A stretch of 64,000 nt of DNA from Paenibacillus sp. DMB20 (GCF_000987955.1 NZ_LAZU01000036.1:62001-126000); one strand, 5' to 3'; counted from the first letter of the stretch, positions 42,367 through 52,291 are shown. Made by a program: numbers and translations. The notes: generated by a model not told the origin, from the sequence alone.

Positions 42367-42497
42367 TGTTTATACAATTTGTGGAATATGTTATAACCTG
42401 AACCTAAGGTGAGGCACAACCGTGAAGGGGTAAGCATGGAAAAATCAAGACGGACGTAAAAAAGGTTTTCCGGGGAGGACCCGGAAAACCTTTTTTT
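42367..42497 (+). ncRNA. candidate short transcript with seven-codon reading frame
   Basis: A weak promoter (TTGTTT 42367-42372, TATAAC 42392-42397) is followed by AAGGGGTAAGC, a seven-codon frame (ATG 42436 to TAA, MEKSRRT), and directly by a strong terminator. The predicted RNA is about 95 bases. It resembles no family known to me and could be a small RNA, a leader peptide remnant or chance. Confidence 0.3.
42457..42497. terminator. bidirectional terminator between the short transcript and ilvE
   Basis: AAAAAAGGTTTTCCGG pairs with CCGGAAAACCTTTTTT; A-run and T-run on either side allow termination in both directions. It ends the ilvE transcript on the minus strand. Confidence 0.9.
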
Positions 42498-42498
42498 G

Positions 42499-43590
42499 TT
42501 AAATTTCCACTTCGATCATCCAATCGAACGGATCCGGGATGATGCCTCTTTGAATGCCCGTCAGCGTATCGTAAAGCTTGCCGGAAATCTCGCCGGTTAC
42601 CCCGCCGTTGATTCGGACTTGCTCGTCTTGCCAGTTGAGCTCGCCGATCGGGGAGATGACGGCGGCCGTTCCCGTACCGAACGCTTCCTCCAGTTCACCG
42701 TTTTTGGCTGCGGCGAAAAGGTCTTCAATCGAAATGACGCTTTCCTCAACGGGGATTCCCCAATGCCGAAGCAATTGGATGATGGAGCTGCGCGTTATGC
42801 CGTCCAATATGCTTCCGCTTAATGCGGGCGTGTAGACCGTGCCGTTGATTTTGAAGAACACGTTCATGCTGCCGACCTCTTCAATGTATTTCTGATGCAC
42901 GCCGTCCAGCCAAAGCACCTGGGAATAGCCTTTTTCTTTGGCGGTTTCCTGCGCCTTCAGGCTCGCGGCATAGTTACCGGCCGTTTTGGCCGCCCCGATA
43001 CCGCCTCTTACGGCACGCACGTATTGGTTTTCAACGTAGATTTTGACCGGATTGACGCCTTCCGGATAGTAGTTGCCGACCGGCGACAAGATGATGATAA
43101 ATTGATAATGGGTGGATGCGTCCACGCCCAGCGCCGGTTGAGTCGCAATGACGAAAGGACGGATATACAGGGAGTAGCCGGCTTCCGTTGGAATCCAGTC
43201 CTGATCGACGGCGATTAAAGCTTTTAACGCTTCCAAAGCAAGCTCCTCGTCGATTGCGGGAATCCCGAGCCGTTCATTGGAACGGTTCAAACGCGCGAAG
43301 TTGCGCTCCGGTCTGAAAAGCAGCACCCGTCCATCCGAAGTCTTGAAAGCCTTCAATCCCTCGAATATGGTTTGCCCGTAATGAAATACTTTGGCAGCGG
43401 GATCCAGAACAATCGGTTGATACGGTACAATACGAGGCTCATGCCAGCCCTTGTCGGCCGCGTAATTCATGATGAACATATGATCCGAGAAATGAACGCC
43501 GAATCCGAGCTTATCCTGCTGCGGCTTTTCTTTTTTTTGAGTGGTTAATTGAATATCTATCTGTTTAATCTGTTTAGCCATCGTTCCCAT
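42499..43590 (-). CDS. ilvE: branched-chain amino acid aminotransferase
   Basis: This 363-residue fold-type IV PLP enzyme makes or degrades leucine, isoleucine and valine. The Schiff-base lysine is Lys202 in GAAKTAGNYAASL. Other class marks are HYGQTIFEGLKAFK, LYIRPFVIATQPALGV and EAFGTGTAAVISPIG. The length and the N-terminal extension match the eukaryote-like (BCAT type II) class found in bacilli. The start is the ATG at 43590 behind GGGAG, or the ATG at 43581. It is divergent from a LysR gene about 115 bases away. Confidence 0.93.
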   Translation of the reverse strand: MGTMAKQIKQIDIQLTTQKKEKPQQDKLGFGVHFSDHMFIMNYAADKGWHEPRIVPYQPIVLDPAAKVFHYGQTIFEGLKAFKTSDGRVLLFRPERNFARLNRSNERLGIPAIDEELALEALKALIAVDQDWIPTEAGYSLYIRPFVIATQPALGVDASTHYQFIIILSPVGNYYPEGVNPVKIYVENQYVRAVRGGIGAAKTAGNYAASLKAQETAKEKGYSQVLWLDGVHQKYIEEVGSMNVFFKINGTVYTPALSGSILDGITRSSIIQLLRHWGIPVEESVISIEDLFAAAKNGELEEAFGTGTAAVISPIGELNWQDEQVRINGGVTGEISGKLYDTLTGIQRGIIPDPFDWMIEVEI

Positions 43591-43706
43591 CGCTCCCTGT
43601 TTCGGAATATTCTTAATTGAAATGCTACCATTTTAAGAAGTATATTTAAAGTATCTATTTTGTTTAATTACCATACCTTTCTGGTATATATGGAAGGATG
43701 AGGCCT

Positions 43707-44600
43707 TTGGATATTCGGCAGATGAAATATTTCCTGGCCATTGCAAGGGAAGGGCAGGTGACAAGAGCCGCCAAACAGCTGAATATGGAGCAGCCCCCTT
43801 TAAGCCGACAGTTGAAACTGATGGAAGAGGAGCTAGGCGTCCGGCTGTTCGACCGTACCTCCAAACGTTTAAAGTTGACGGAGGCAGGAGAGCTTTTAAG
43901 GCAGCGGACGGAAATTCTATTGGCGCAGTTCGAAGAAACGCTGAAGGAAGTCAAGGAAACCGAGGAAGGCGTACGGGGCGTTCTTTCATTGGGAGCGGTG
44001 GTATCCTGCATCTCCCTTTTGCCTAACAGAATTGAGTTATTCAGAGAAACGTATCCCCAGGTTACCTTTAAGATTTTGGAAGGGGACCATATTTACCTGG
44101 GAGAGCTGCTGCAAAAAAGGGTGATTGAACTGGTTGTGGCAAGATTGCCTTTTGAAGCCATGACTCACCCGGATCGCTGCGAAGTGCTTCCGCTTCCGTC
44201 GGACCCCTATGTTGCCGTTATCCCAAGCTCCTGGACCTCGCATTACGAAGGCAGGCAATCCATTCCGATGAAAGATCTCGCGGGGTTTCCCTTTTTGACG
44301 CTGAAAACGGACAAGACGACCCGGATGCACGAGCAGGTGATGAACGAATGCAGGCGCCACGGCTTTGAACCGAACATCATTTGCGAATGCTCCAGCGTAG
44401 CCATCATCATGTCGCTTGTAGCCAGCGGGATCGGCGCCACCATCTTTCCGAAGTCGGTCATGTCCTCCTTTCCGGGAAGCGTGGTCACCATGCTGGACAT
44501 CGAGGACGCGGACTTTCAATCGGAGGTCGGCATCGTCTGGTTAAAGGACCACTATCTGTCCAAGAGCGCGAAACGTTTTATCGACAGCTTCAAGCATTGA
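43707..44600 (+). CDS. LysR-family regulator
   Basis: This 297-residue LysR regulator has a helix-turn-helix (FLAIAREGQVTRAAKQLNME then QPPLSRQLKLMEEELG) and an effector domain (GVLSLGAVVSCISLLP, PSSWTSHYEGRQSI). The TTG at 43707 gives the usual start MDIRQMKYFL, with AAGGA nine bases upstream; ATG 43698 overlaps that site. It may control the divergent ilvE gene (inference). Confidence 0.88.
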   Translation: MDIRQMKYFLAIAREGQVTRAAKQLNMEQPPLSRQLKLMEEELGVRLFDRTSKRLKLTEAGELLRQRTEILLAQFEETLKEVKETEEGVRGVLSLGAVVSCISLLPNRIELFRETYPQVTFKILEGDHIYLGELLQKRVIELVVARLPFEAMTHPDRCEVLPLPSDPYVAVIPSSWTSHYEGRQSIPMKDLAGFPFLTLKTDKTTRMHEQVMNECRRHGFEPNIICECSSVAIIMSLVASGIGATIFPKSVMSSFPGSVVTMLDIEDADFQSEVGIVWLKDHYLSKSAKRFIDSFKH

Positions 44601-44640
44601 AGCGGTTATCATCATTCAAAATTGAAAGGCGGTCATATTC

Positions 44641-44973
44641 ATGATTCTGCATATCATGCACTATTCTTATTTGAAAAAAGCTCTGCAAGAGGGGGAATAC
44701 GCCCCGGAAAGCCTTGAGAAAGAAGGCTTTATTCACTGCTCCACCCCGGAGCAGGTAATCGATGTCGCCAACGCCATCTATAAGGGACAGAGCGGCCTCT
44801 TCCTGCTCTGTATCGATGAAAGTAAGGTGGTTCCGGAAATCGTATACGAGGATTTATACGAAACCGGAAAGCTGTTTCCCCACATCTACGGCCCCTTGAA
44901 CATGGACGCCATCGAGCGTATGGTCGAATTTGCGCCCCAGGCGGATGGGACCTTCAAGCTGGACCGGCAATGA
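44641..44973 (+). CDS. DUF952-family protein
   Basis: This 110-residue protein has the DUF952 signature: an ILHIMHYSYLKKA start, EGFIHCSTPEQVIDVAN with the conserved HCS, LLCIDESKVVPEIVYED, and HIYGPLNMDAI. Biochemical function is not established; the fold resembles ADP-ribosyl-transferase-like domains. It starts 38 bases after the LysR stop with GAAAGGCGG upstream and may share its transcript. Confidence 0.88.
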   Translation: MILHIMHYSYLKKALQEGEYAPESLEKEGFIHCSTPEQVIDVANAIYKGQSGLFLLCIDESKVVPEIVYEDLYETGKLFPHIYGPLNMDAIERMVEFAPQADGTFKLDRQ

Positions 44974-45178
44974 TGGAGCAACGACAGGGATGAAACTTTG
45001 AATTCGCAGTGCGCATCTCGCACTTTCAGCGCAGTACAGCATGAAGGTTAACGAGCATTACAGTGGAGGGGAATTGAAAAAACATTGTTTTTCTTCCCTT
45101 TACAGATCAATTTCCCCACTCCCTGTAATTCAGGCATAGGTTATGATACGTTACAAGCCCAAGGAGGGTTAAAACGTT

Positions 45179-46582
45179 ATGGTAAAAGGGAGATGTATGC
45201 TAACGGCTGCGTTTTGCCTGGTGCTGGCGCTGACAGGGTGCCTGAATGAAGAAGCCGGCAAATTCGGCAAGACCGGGTCGGAGTTATCACCGGAAGCGGC
45301 CCTTAATCAGGGAAAAACGAAGCTGCGGTTCTGGTCGTCCGGACGGCACGACGCCCAATATATTCTTGAGGCCGTCAAACGTTTCAATGCCTCGAACAAG
45401 GATCATATAGAGGTTGAGATGACGGTCATTGCCGACGATTTTACCCAGTCGCTGGATTTATCCTTTATCAGCGAACAGTCGCCCGATGTATTTACGCCGA
45501 TCGATTTGGCGGACATGGTTGACCGGAAAGAAGTGGCTCCTTTGAACGGATTTATGACTCCCGAGGACAAAACCCGCTTTGCCGAACACCATTTTGTTGA
45601 AGGGTACAACATGTTTGACGGAAAAATCTACAGCCTCCCCAGCAGCGGTTCCACGCTGCGGCTCATTTACAATGAGGAGTTGTTTGAGAGAGCCGGCATT
45701 CATTCTCCTCCGAAATCGCTTCCGTCGTTAGTGGAGGCGGCCAAGAAAATCGCAAGTTTCGGAAAGTCGGAAGGCATTTACGGCTTCGCCCTTCCTTATA
45801 AAAATCCCTCCAGCGCGCTCGGCCGTTCCGTCGTCCCTATTGCGGAGATCAGCGGTATCGGCGGGCGAGGGTATGATTATTCGACCGGAACCTATGATTT
45901 TGCCGGATTAAAACCCGTCATTCAGGCATTCCGAACCATGATGGAGAACGGAAGCACGCTGCCCGGCTCGGAATCGCTTGATATCGATCCGCTGCGGGCG
46001 CAGTTCGCGGACGGCAAAATCGGCATGTACTTGTCTTATTCATCCGAGCCGAGCATCTACAAGGTTCAGTTCCCCGCGAAAATCCGATGGAACGCGGCGC
46101 TGCCCCCATCTGTTGACGGCGTCTATAAAGGAGTGATCAACCAAGGAATCGGAGCTACGAGGTGGCTCGCGATCGGCAGCAAGTCGCGGCATAAGGAAGC
46201 CGCCTGGAAGTTTCTCCGCTACATGTACAGCGAAGAAGTGCTTACCGGCTATCAGGAGGCCGGGCTGGGAATATTGTCCGTGGATTCGCTGGCAAGCAAA
46301 GCGGGAAAACCGAAACTTGAAGGCATGGAGCCGTTCCTTCCGGGACGATATGACGGCATCTGGCCGGCCATCCCTTATGGCGTTCAACCCCAGGGAAGGA
46401 AGTGGGAGGAGGAGTTTGCCAGGTACATTATGGTTGGCGGCGATCTCGATTCGATCATCTCCGACCTGAATTTTCGATACAATGCGGCTTTGGAGCAGGA
46501 AAGGGCGGCAGGCAGGATAAAAATGAAAGCGATACCAGACTTTGACCCGATGAACCCCCAAGGCAAAGGCGTGCTCGAATGA
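45179..46582 (+). CDS. ABC-type solute-binding lipoprotein (family 1)
   Basis: This 467-residue sugar-binding lipoprotein has a signal peptide ending in the lipobox LALTGC (Cys21), so it is anchored to the outer face of the membrane. The extracellular solute-binding family 1 fold is visible (LRFWSSGRHDAQYILEAVKR, IYSLPSSGSTLRLIYNEELF). AAGGAGG precedes the ATG. No permease gene lies beside it; instead it overlaps a YesM-type kinase by ATGA. It may therefore act as a sensory partner of the kinase, or feed a permease elsewhere (inference). Confidence 0.88.
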   Translation: MVKGRCMLTAAFCLVLALTGCLNEEAGKFGKTGSELSPEAALNQGKTKLRFWSSGRHDAQYILEAVKRFNASNKDHIEVEMTVIADDFTQSLDLSFISEQSPDVFTPIDLADMVDRKEVAPLNGFMTPEDKTRFAEHHFVEGYNMFDGKIYSLPSSGSTLRLIYNEELFERAGIHSPPKSLPSLVEAAKKIASFGKSEGIYGFALPYKNPSSALGRSVVPIAEISGIGGRGYDYSTGTYDFAGLKPVIQAFRTMMENGSTLPGSESLDIDPLRAQFADGKIGMYLSYSSEPSIYKVQFPAKIRWNAALPPSVDGVYKGVINQGIGATRWLAIGSKSRHKEAAWKFLRYMYSEEVLTGYQEAGLGILSVDSLASKAGKPKLEGMEPFLPGRYDGIWPAIPYGVQPQGRKWEEEFARYIMVGGDLDSIISDLNFRYNAALEQERAAGRIKMKAIPDFDPMNPQGKGVLE

Positions 46583-48366
46583 TGACGATCCAGCCGGGCA
46601 AATTTTCGTTTAGACAAAAAATCTGGACCGCATTTATACTCCTCGTCATTTTTGCGGTATCGGCCGCAGGCATCTTAAGCTATACCATTGCCGAACAAGT
46701 GGTGGAAAGCAACGCTTATGAGCTCAGCCGGGAAACCCTCGATAAAACCTCTCAAGTCCTGGACGAAAAGCTTAACCACGTGATGCAGTCCGTGTATTCC
46801 GTCATGGTGAGCGCCGCATACCGGAAGGCTGTGGGAATAGACGGCAGCTATTCGGAAGCGGACAACTATTATACGCATTTATCGGCGCTTCAGGCCGCGT
46901 TTGTCCAAGCCAAATTATACGAGCCGCTCATCGACTCCCTTCTTATTGCGACTCCCGAGGGAGATTATTATCAGACCAGCCAGCAGCGGCTGTTCGAAAA
47001 TTCCTTTTATCAATCCGGGATATACGACCTGTTGATGAAGAACGATGAACGGAAGCTGTGGATACCGGGCCACGAAGACCCTTTGTTCGCTAGCCGGGAG
47101 CAGGTCGTCACCTTTCTCATGGAAGGGATTTCTTCGGGAACGGCAGACGATATCTTCGTAGCCGCGAACGTGAAAGTAAATGCGCTGCAATCCCTTCTGT
47201 CTTCATCGGCAGGGCACCGGAGAGGGATGCATTTTCTTGCCGCTGCGGATGGTGAGGATGTACTATCCTCCGGGTCTTCGTTAATCGCGAAATTAAGACA
47301 AGAAGGGGAGTACCGTAAGGCGCTAAAGGAGGAACGCGGAAGCTTTGAGATGAAGGACGTCGCCGAAAAATATCTCGTGAACTTCACTAAGCTGACCGGC
47401 ATCAAAGAATGGACGCTGTTCAGCCTGATCCCGAAATCCGCACTGATGAAACAGATGGACCAAATCAAAATGGTCATTCTGGCCGTGATTGCCGGCTGCC
47501 TATTGATTTCGTTTGCTTTCGCCAAAATGTTGACCCGGTTTCTCATGAAACCGCTGAATCATCTTCAATCATTAATGAAAAGGGTGGAGATGAACGACTT
47601 GAACGTCCGTTATGAAAGCGAATACAGGGATGAGATCACCCAGGTCGGATACCGTTTTAACCGGATGCTGGAAGAACTCGGACAGATGTTCGATCTTGTA
47701 AAGCAAGCGGAGAAAGACAAACGAAAATCCGAAATGAAAGCGCTGCAGGCCCAAATTAATCCTCACTTTCTGTATAACACGCTTAACACGATTTATTGGA
47801 AATGCCAATTGGAGCAGCTGGAAGATGTCCAGGAAATGGTTCTTTCCCTATCCCGGATGTTTCAGCTCGGACTGAATCGCGGGAGCGAGATGACCACCCT
47901 GAAGCAGGAGCTTGCACATGCCTGTCAATATCTTGAAATTCAGAAAAAGTGTTACGAGGACCTTTTTGACTATTCCATAGAGGTCGATGCCGATGTTGAT
48001 TTGCAGCAGCCCGTTCTCAAAATACTGCTTCAGCCGGTCGTGGAAAACAGCATTCTGCACGGATTCAAGGACCGCAGCGATGGGGGATTGATTCGAATTC
48101 ATATTTGGCAGGATGAGCGGGCGGTATATCTGGAGGTGGAGGATAACGGAGTAGGCTTGCCGGAACCCGGTCACGTTAAGGATCGCACGGAGTTGCCCCG
48201 TGATCCCGTCTCTGCTTCATCCGGCTATGCCCTCCATAATGTGTCTTTGCGGTTGAAGCTGGAATACGGGGACAAGGCCGGACTTCAGCTGGAAAGCGAA
48301 CCGGGCTTGTTTACCAAGGCAAGAATCGTTGTTCCCCGTTGGACGAACGCGGAAGGGGGCGAATAA
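46579..48366 (+). CDS. YesM-family sensor histidine kinase
   Basis: This 595-residue kinase has two membrane helices (about residues 16-37 and 296-316) flanking a large extracellular sensor region. A HAMP domain (MKRVEMNDLNVRYESEYRDE), a His_kinase domain with phospho-His396 (AQINPHFLYNTLN) and a HATPase domain (VENSILHGF, VEDNGVGL) follow. It is translated by ATGA overlap with the binding-protein gene and followed two bases later by its response regulator. The pair probably senses an oligosaccharide and controls this locus. Confidence 0.93.
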   Translation: MMTIQPGKFSFRQKIWTAFILLVIFAVSAAGILSYTIAEQVVESNAYELSRETLDKTSQVLDEKLNHVMQSVYSVMVSAAYRKAVGIDGSYSEADNYYTHLSALQAAFVQAKLYEPLIDSLLIATPEGDYYQTSQQRLFENSFYQSGIYDLLMKNDERKLWIPGHEDPLFASREQVVTFLMEGISSGTADDIFVAANVKVNALQSLLSSSAGHRRGMHFLAAADGEDVLSSGSSLIAKLRQEGEYRKALKEERGSFEMKDVAEKYLVNFTKLTGIKEWTLFSLIPKSALMKQMDQIKMVILAVIAGCLLISFAFAKMLTRFLMKPLNHLQSLMKRVEMNDLNVRYESEYRDEITQVGYRFNRMLEELGQMFDLVKQAEKDKRKSEMKALQAQINPHFLYNTLNTIYWKCQLEQLEDVQEMVLSLSRMFQLGLNRGSEMTTLKQELAHACQYLEIQKKCYEDLFDYSIEVDADVDLQQPVLKILLQPVVENSILHGFKDRSDGGLIRIHIWQDERAVYLEVEDNGVGLPEPGHVKDRTELPRDPVSASSGYALHNVSLRLKLEYGDKAGLQLESEPGLFTKARIVVPRWTNAEGGE

Positions 48367-48368
48367 CC

Positions 48369-49997
48369 ATGAATCCGGAATCGAATCTGAAAATTTGTTT
48401 TATCGATGATATCCGCACCGTGATCGAGGGAATGGCTCGCCAAATCCGATGGGACCTGCACGGGATTACCGTCTGCGGAACCGCGATCAATGGCCTGGAA
48501 GGCATGACGCTGATCCATGACTGCAGGCCGGACATTATTCTGACCGACATCCGGATGCCGAAGCTGGATGGCCTGGAATTGACGAGACGCGTCAAAGAAC
48601 TGCTTCCGCAGTCCGAAGTCATTTTATTGACAGGCTACAGCGATTTCGAATATGCCCAAAAGGCCATTCAGCTCGGTGCCTTCGATTTTATCACCAAACC
48701 GTTCTCATTGTCGGGCATTGAGGAGGTCGTGCTGAAAGCCAAAGAAAAAATCCAGAACGAACGCCGCAAAGAAAACCGGATGGCCGAGATGGAACGAAAA
48801 GTGATGGAGGGTCTTCCGATTCTGCGCCAGGAATTCTTTCGTTACTTATTGCATCATAAAGCCGATCCGCAAGAGACAAAGCGACGGTGGGCGTACTTGA
48901 ATCCGGTTTTGGACCCCTGTCATTTATTCGTCATGGTGATTGAGATCGACGGATTCAGGGATGCAAGCAGCCGAATCTCCGTTGGCGAAAGCGAGCTGGT
49001 CCGGTTCACGCTGCAAAATATCCTGGAAGATACGATAACGCTTAGCGCCAAAGTTTTCATTCTTCGGGACACGGCCACCCGCTTTTCGGCTGTTCTGAAC
49101 ATGCCCTCGGGCGCAACCGCCATGGACCTTGCGGAAGATTGCTGTTCCAATGTCCGGAGGTTTACACGCTATACCGTTTCGATCGGAATCGGCCTGCCGA
49201 CTCATGCCCATGATCTCTCCGTTTCCTACGAACAAGCCATACAGGCTTTGTCATACCATTTATACACGGGTGGAGACGCGGTCATGTCTTACGCCGACGT
49301 GAAGTTCACGGCCGCCGTTCCGCCTCCCCATCTGCGGAATAAGGAACAGGAACTCATCCGGGCGCTTCAGGCGGGGGGCCGTGATGAAGCTCTGGAAATA
49401 CTGGACCAGCTTTTTCACGAACAGTCGTTACAGCAGCCGCTGCCCAAGCCCGAGTACCTGATCAGCCTGTTCTATGAAATTTCCTTCATCATGCTGCGGG
49501 CGCTTCAGGAGAGAGTCCCCTATGGCGATCTTGAAGACCTGGACATAATGATCCGCGAGAGGCCGATAGCCTCGCTGGCTTCCGTAGACGATATGGAGCA
49601 CATGTTAAAGGATATCGCGGTCCAGGGGTGTCGGCTCATCGAACGCAGAACCCGGTCGCAAGCCGCCAACATCATTCAAGAAGCCGTGCTCTTTGTAAGA
49701 GAAAACCTGAACAGGGAACTGCATAGCGCCGATGCCGCGAGGCATGTTCATCTAAGCACAAGCTACTTCGCCCATTTGTTCAAGAAAGTGACGGGCCGGA
49801 CGTTCAATCAGTTTGTCATCCAGGAACGGATGGAGCAAGCCAAGCGCTTATTGCTGGAGGACCGGCAGGTTCAGGATATCGCCGAGTCCTTGGGATATTT
49901 AGAGCGAAGGTACTTCAGCGACGTGTTCAAAAAATATACCGGTTTGACGCCTTCCGAGTTCAAGCAGGCTCATGTCGGGAACAGTTTAAACCTGTGA
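48369..49997 (+). CDS. YesN-family response regulator (REC plus AraC)
   Basis: This 542-residue response regulator has an N-terminal receiver with phospho-acceptor Asp60 (ILTDIRMP) and switch lysine (FDFITKPFS). A long middle region follows, then a C-terminal AraC DNA-binding domain (about 440-542: HVHLSTSYFAHLFKKVTGRT, DIAESLGYLERRYFSDVFKK). ATG 48369 follows GGAAGGGGG. It is the partner of the YesM kinase and the first of two AraC-type regulators in the locus. Confidence 0.93.
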   Translation: MNPESNLKICFIDDIRTVIEGMARQIRWDLHGITVCGTAINGLEGMTLIHDCRPDIILTDIRMPKLDGLELTRRVKELLPQSEVILLTGYSDFEYAQKAIQLGAFDFITKPFSLSGIEEVVLKAKEKIQNERRKENRMAEMERKVMEGLPILRQEFFRYLLHHKADPQETKRRWAYLNPVLDPCHLFVMVIEIDGFRDASSRISVGESELVRFTLQNILEDTITLSAKVFILRDTATRFSAVLNMPSGATAMDLAEDCCSNVRRFTRYTVSIGIGLPTHAHDLSVSYEQAIQALSYHLYTGGDAVMSYADVKFTAAVPPPHLRNKEQELIRALQAGGRDEALEILDQLFHEQSLQQPLPKPEYLISLFYEISFIMLRALQERVPYGDLEDLDIMIRERPIASLASVDDMEHMLKDIAVQGCRLIERRTRSQAANIIQEAVLFVRENLNRELHSADAARHVHLSTSYFAHLFKKVTGRTFNQFVIQERMEQAKRLLLEDRQVQDIAESLGYLERRYFSDVFKKYTGLTPSEFKQAHVGNSLNL

Positions 49998-50011
49998 GGG
50001 GGGAAATCGTG

Positions 50012-52273
50012 ATGAATAGCCCGATCCGCACCGATATCGATTGGCCTTCGTTTTTATCCCGGCATGATCCTTTGTGGAAAACCAAGCCTTTGAGCTGGGA
50101 CGACGGCGTTTTTCTCGGCAACGGAATGCTGGGAGCGATGGTATACGGAGAAGAACATCGCATGAAGCGAAACGTACTGCGGTTCGTTTTGGGAAGATGC
50201 GATGTAACGTCCAAGCGGCCGGGCGGAGAAGGGTTTCCCGTCCGCGTACCGATCGGCGAGCTGGCATTGGAGCTGGAAGGCTGGATTTATCAGCCCTGCG
50301 AAATCCGGCTGGATCTGTGGGAAGCCGAGCTGAGGGCCTTGATTCCAACGACAAAAGGTTACGTTAAGCTAAGGGCGTTTATCCATGCCTTGTCCCCCGT
50401 GCTGGCCGTCGAAGCCGAAACGGACGAAGGAGAGAAAGGAGCCAAATTTCAATGGTATGCATACCCAGAGGTGGACCCGATTCTGAAAAACTCGGATGGA
50501 ATCAACCTGAGCCAGCCTATTCCGGAAATCGAGGTACAACATGTATCGGATGGCGGTCTATCGGTAGGCGTCCAAAGCTACGGGGAGGATATGGGCTGCA
50601 CCACCGTTTGGAAAGCCGGCCCCGCATCCAATAATCCTGCGGATGGTGACGGCCCGGAAATCCATAGGAAACAGATTTGCCTGGTAACGGTGTCGAACGG
50701 CATATCCGGAGAAATTCAAGCAGCTGCACGAACCGAGATTGAAAAGGTGCCTCTGGCCGATCCGGCATGGGTCTCGTGGATTCAAGCCCACCGCAACTGG
50801 TGGCACGATTATTATCCCGCCAGCTTTGTGTCCGTACCGGATACGCCGCTCGAAAGCTTTTATTGGATACAGATGTATAAGCTTGCCGCGGCAACGCGGG
50901 AGGATCAGCTTCCGATCGACAACCAGGGCCCTTGGATGACTTCAACCCCGTGGCCGGGGCTGTGGTTCAACATGAACGTCCAGATGAGTTATTCCCCCGT
51001 ATATACGGCCAACCGCCTGGAGCTGGGACTTTCTCTGGTTTCATCATTGAGGGGCAACCAAGCGCAACTGATCCAAAACGTGCCTGAGCCTTATCGTGCC
51101 GATTCGGCGGGGCTCGGAAGAAGCTGCAGCTATGATTTAAACTGTCCGGTAACCGATGAGTTCGGAAATTTGACATGGGCGCTGCATAACTGCTGGCGGC
51201 AATACAGACACGCCATGGACGATCATATGCTGCGCGAGTTTTTGTTCCCTCTGCTTCGGCGCAGCGTCAACTTGTATCTGCATCTGCTGGAAGAGGCTGA
51301 GAACGGTAAACTGCATCTCCCTCCGATGGTTTCGCCGGAGTACGGGTCTTTTTTGCAGATGAAAGCACCCGATACCCACTACGATCTTGCACTGCTGCGT
51401 TGGGGTTGCCGGACGCTGCTTCAGGCTGCGGAACGGCTCGGTATAAACGATCCTTTGGCTGGCCGTTGGCAGGATACGCTGGAGCGGTTGGTTCCGTTTC
51501 CTGTAGATGAAACCGGATATCGAATTGGAAGCGGGGTCAGCCTGGAATTCGGCCACAGGCATTTCAGCCATCTGCTTGCCGCTTTTCCGCTGCATATGAT
51601 TGGAGACCGTGAGGAGGAACGCGAACTTATTATCCGCACGCTTCGGCACTGGATTGGCATGGAGGGCGACCTTCGGGGGTTCAGTCTGACCGGAGCTGCC
51701 TCAATCGCGGCATTCCTGGGGATGGGCGACGAAGCTCTGGCCTATCTCAAAAGCCTGATGCACATGATCAAGCCGAACACGATGTACAAAGAAGCCGGGC
51801 CCGTTATCGAGACGCCTCTGGCCGCGGCGGAATCGATTCACGATATGCTGCTGCAAAGCAGGGGAGACGTGATCCGGATATTTCCCGCCGTGCCGGAGGC
51901 GTGGGAGGAAGCCGTTTTTCATCAGCTTCGAGCGGAGGGCGGGTTTCTGGTCAGTGCGGTCCGGAAGCAGGGCCGTACGGAATGGATTCGAATTTTGAGT
52001 CTGGCCGGGGAGCCATGCAGGATCGCGAATGATCTGATCGCATCATCGGAAGGATATGTGCTTGAAATGGATGGAAGTTGCACGGCTTCCGGTGAAGCGC
52101 AAGCGGACGGCTCTCTCTGCCTAAGGCTGAGGGAGGGCGAAGAGGCCCTGCTATATGCACCCGGCCTATCCGGGAAACTGCCGCTTAAAGTGGCTCCAGT
52201 TCCGGCGGAGCAGGGGAAATGCAATGTATTCGGCGGACGAAAGCCTTGGCGATTGTACGGATTGCCGAAATAA
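50012..52273 (+). CDS. GH95-like glycoside hydrolase
   Basis: This 753-residue protein has an N-terminal beta domain (GVFLGNGMLGAMVYG) and an (alpha/alpha)6 barrel with GH95-type marks: FNMNVQMSYSPVYTANRLEL, EFGHRHFSHLLAAFPLHMIG and the SRGDVIRIFPAVPEAWEEA segment. GH95 enzymes are alpha-L-fucosidases or alpha-L-galactosidases. The N-terminus lacks the usual LNEDTLW motif, so this is a divergent member and its substrate is uncertain. There is no signal peptide, so it is cytoplasmic. ATG 50012 follows GAGGGGGG; it begins 14 bases after the yesN-like gene, in the same operon. A terminator follows. Confidence 0.72.
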   Translation: MNSPIRTDIDWPSFLSRHDPLWKTKPLSWDDGVFLGNGMLGAMVYGEEHRMKRNVLRFVLGRCDVTSKRPGGEGFPVRVPIGELALELEGWIYQPCEIRLDLWEAELRALIPTTKGYVKLRAFIHALSPVLAVEAETDEGEKGAKFQWYAYPEVDPILKNSDGINLSQPIPEIEVQHVSDGGLSVGVQSYGEDMGCTTVWKAGPASNNPADGDGPEIHRKQICLVTVSNGISGEIQAAARTEIEKVPLADPAWVSWIQAHRNWWHDYYPASFVSVPDTPLESFYWIQMYKLAAATREDQLPIDNQGPWMTSTPWPGLWFNMNVQMSYSPVYTANRLELGLSLVSSLRGNQAQLIQNVPEPYRADSAGLGRSCSYDLNCPVTDEFGNLTWALHNCWRQYRHAMDDHMLREFLFPLLRRSVNLYLHLLEEAENGKLHLPPMVSPEYGSFLQMKAPDTHYDLALLRWGCRTLLQAAERLGINDPLAGRWQDTLERLVPFPVDETGYRIGSGVSLEFGHRHFSHLLAAFPLHMIGDREEERELIIRTLRHWIGMEGDLRGFSLTGAASIAAFLGMGDEALAYLKSLMHMIKPNTMYKEAGPVIETPLAAAESIHDMLLQSRGDVIRIFPAVPEAWEEAVFHQLRAEGGFLVSAVRKQGRTEWIRILSLAGEPCRIANDLIASSEGYVLEMDGSCTASGEAQADGSLCLRLREGEEALLYAPGLSGKLPLKVAPVPAEQGKCNVFGGRKPWRLYGLPK

Positions 52274-52291
52274 CGCAAACTTTTTTGTTCC

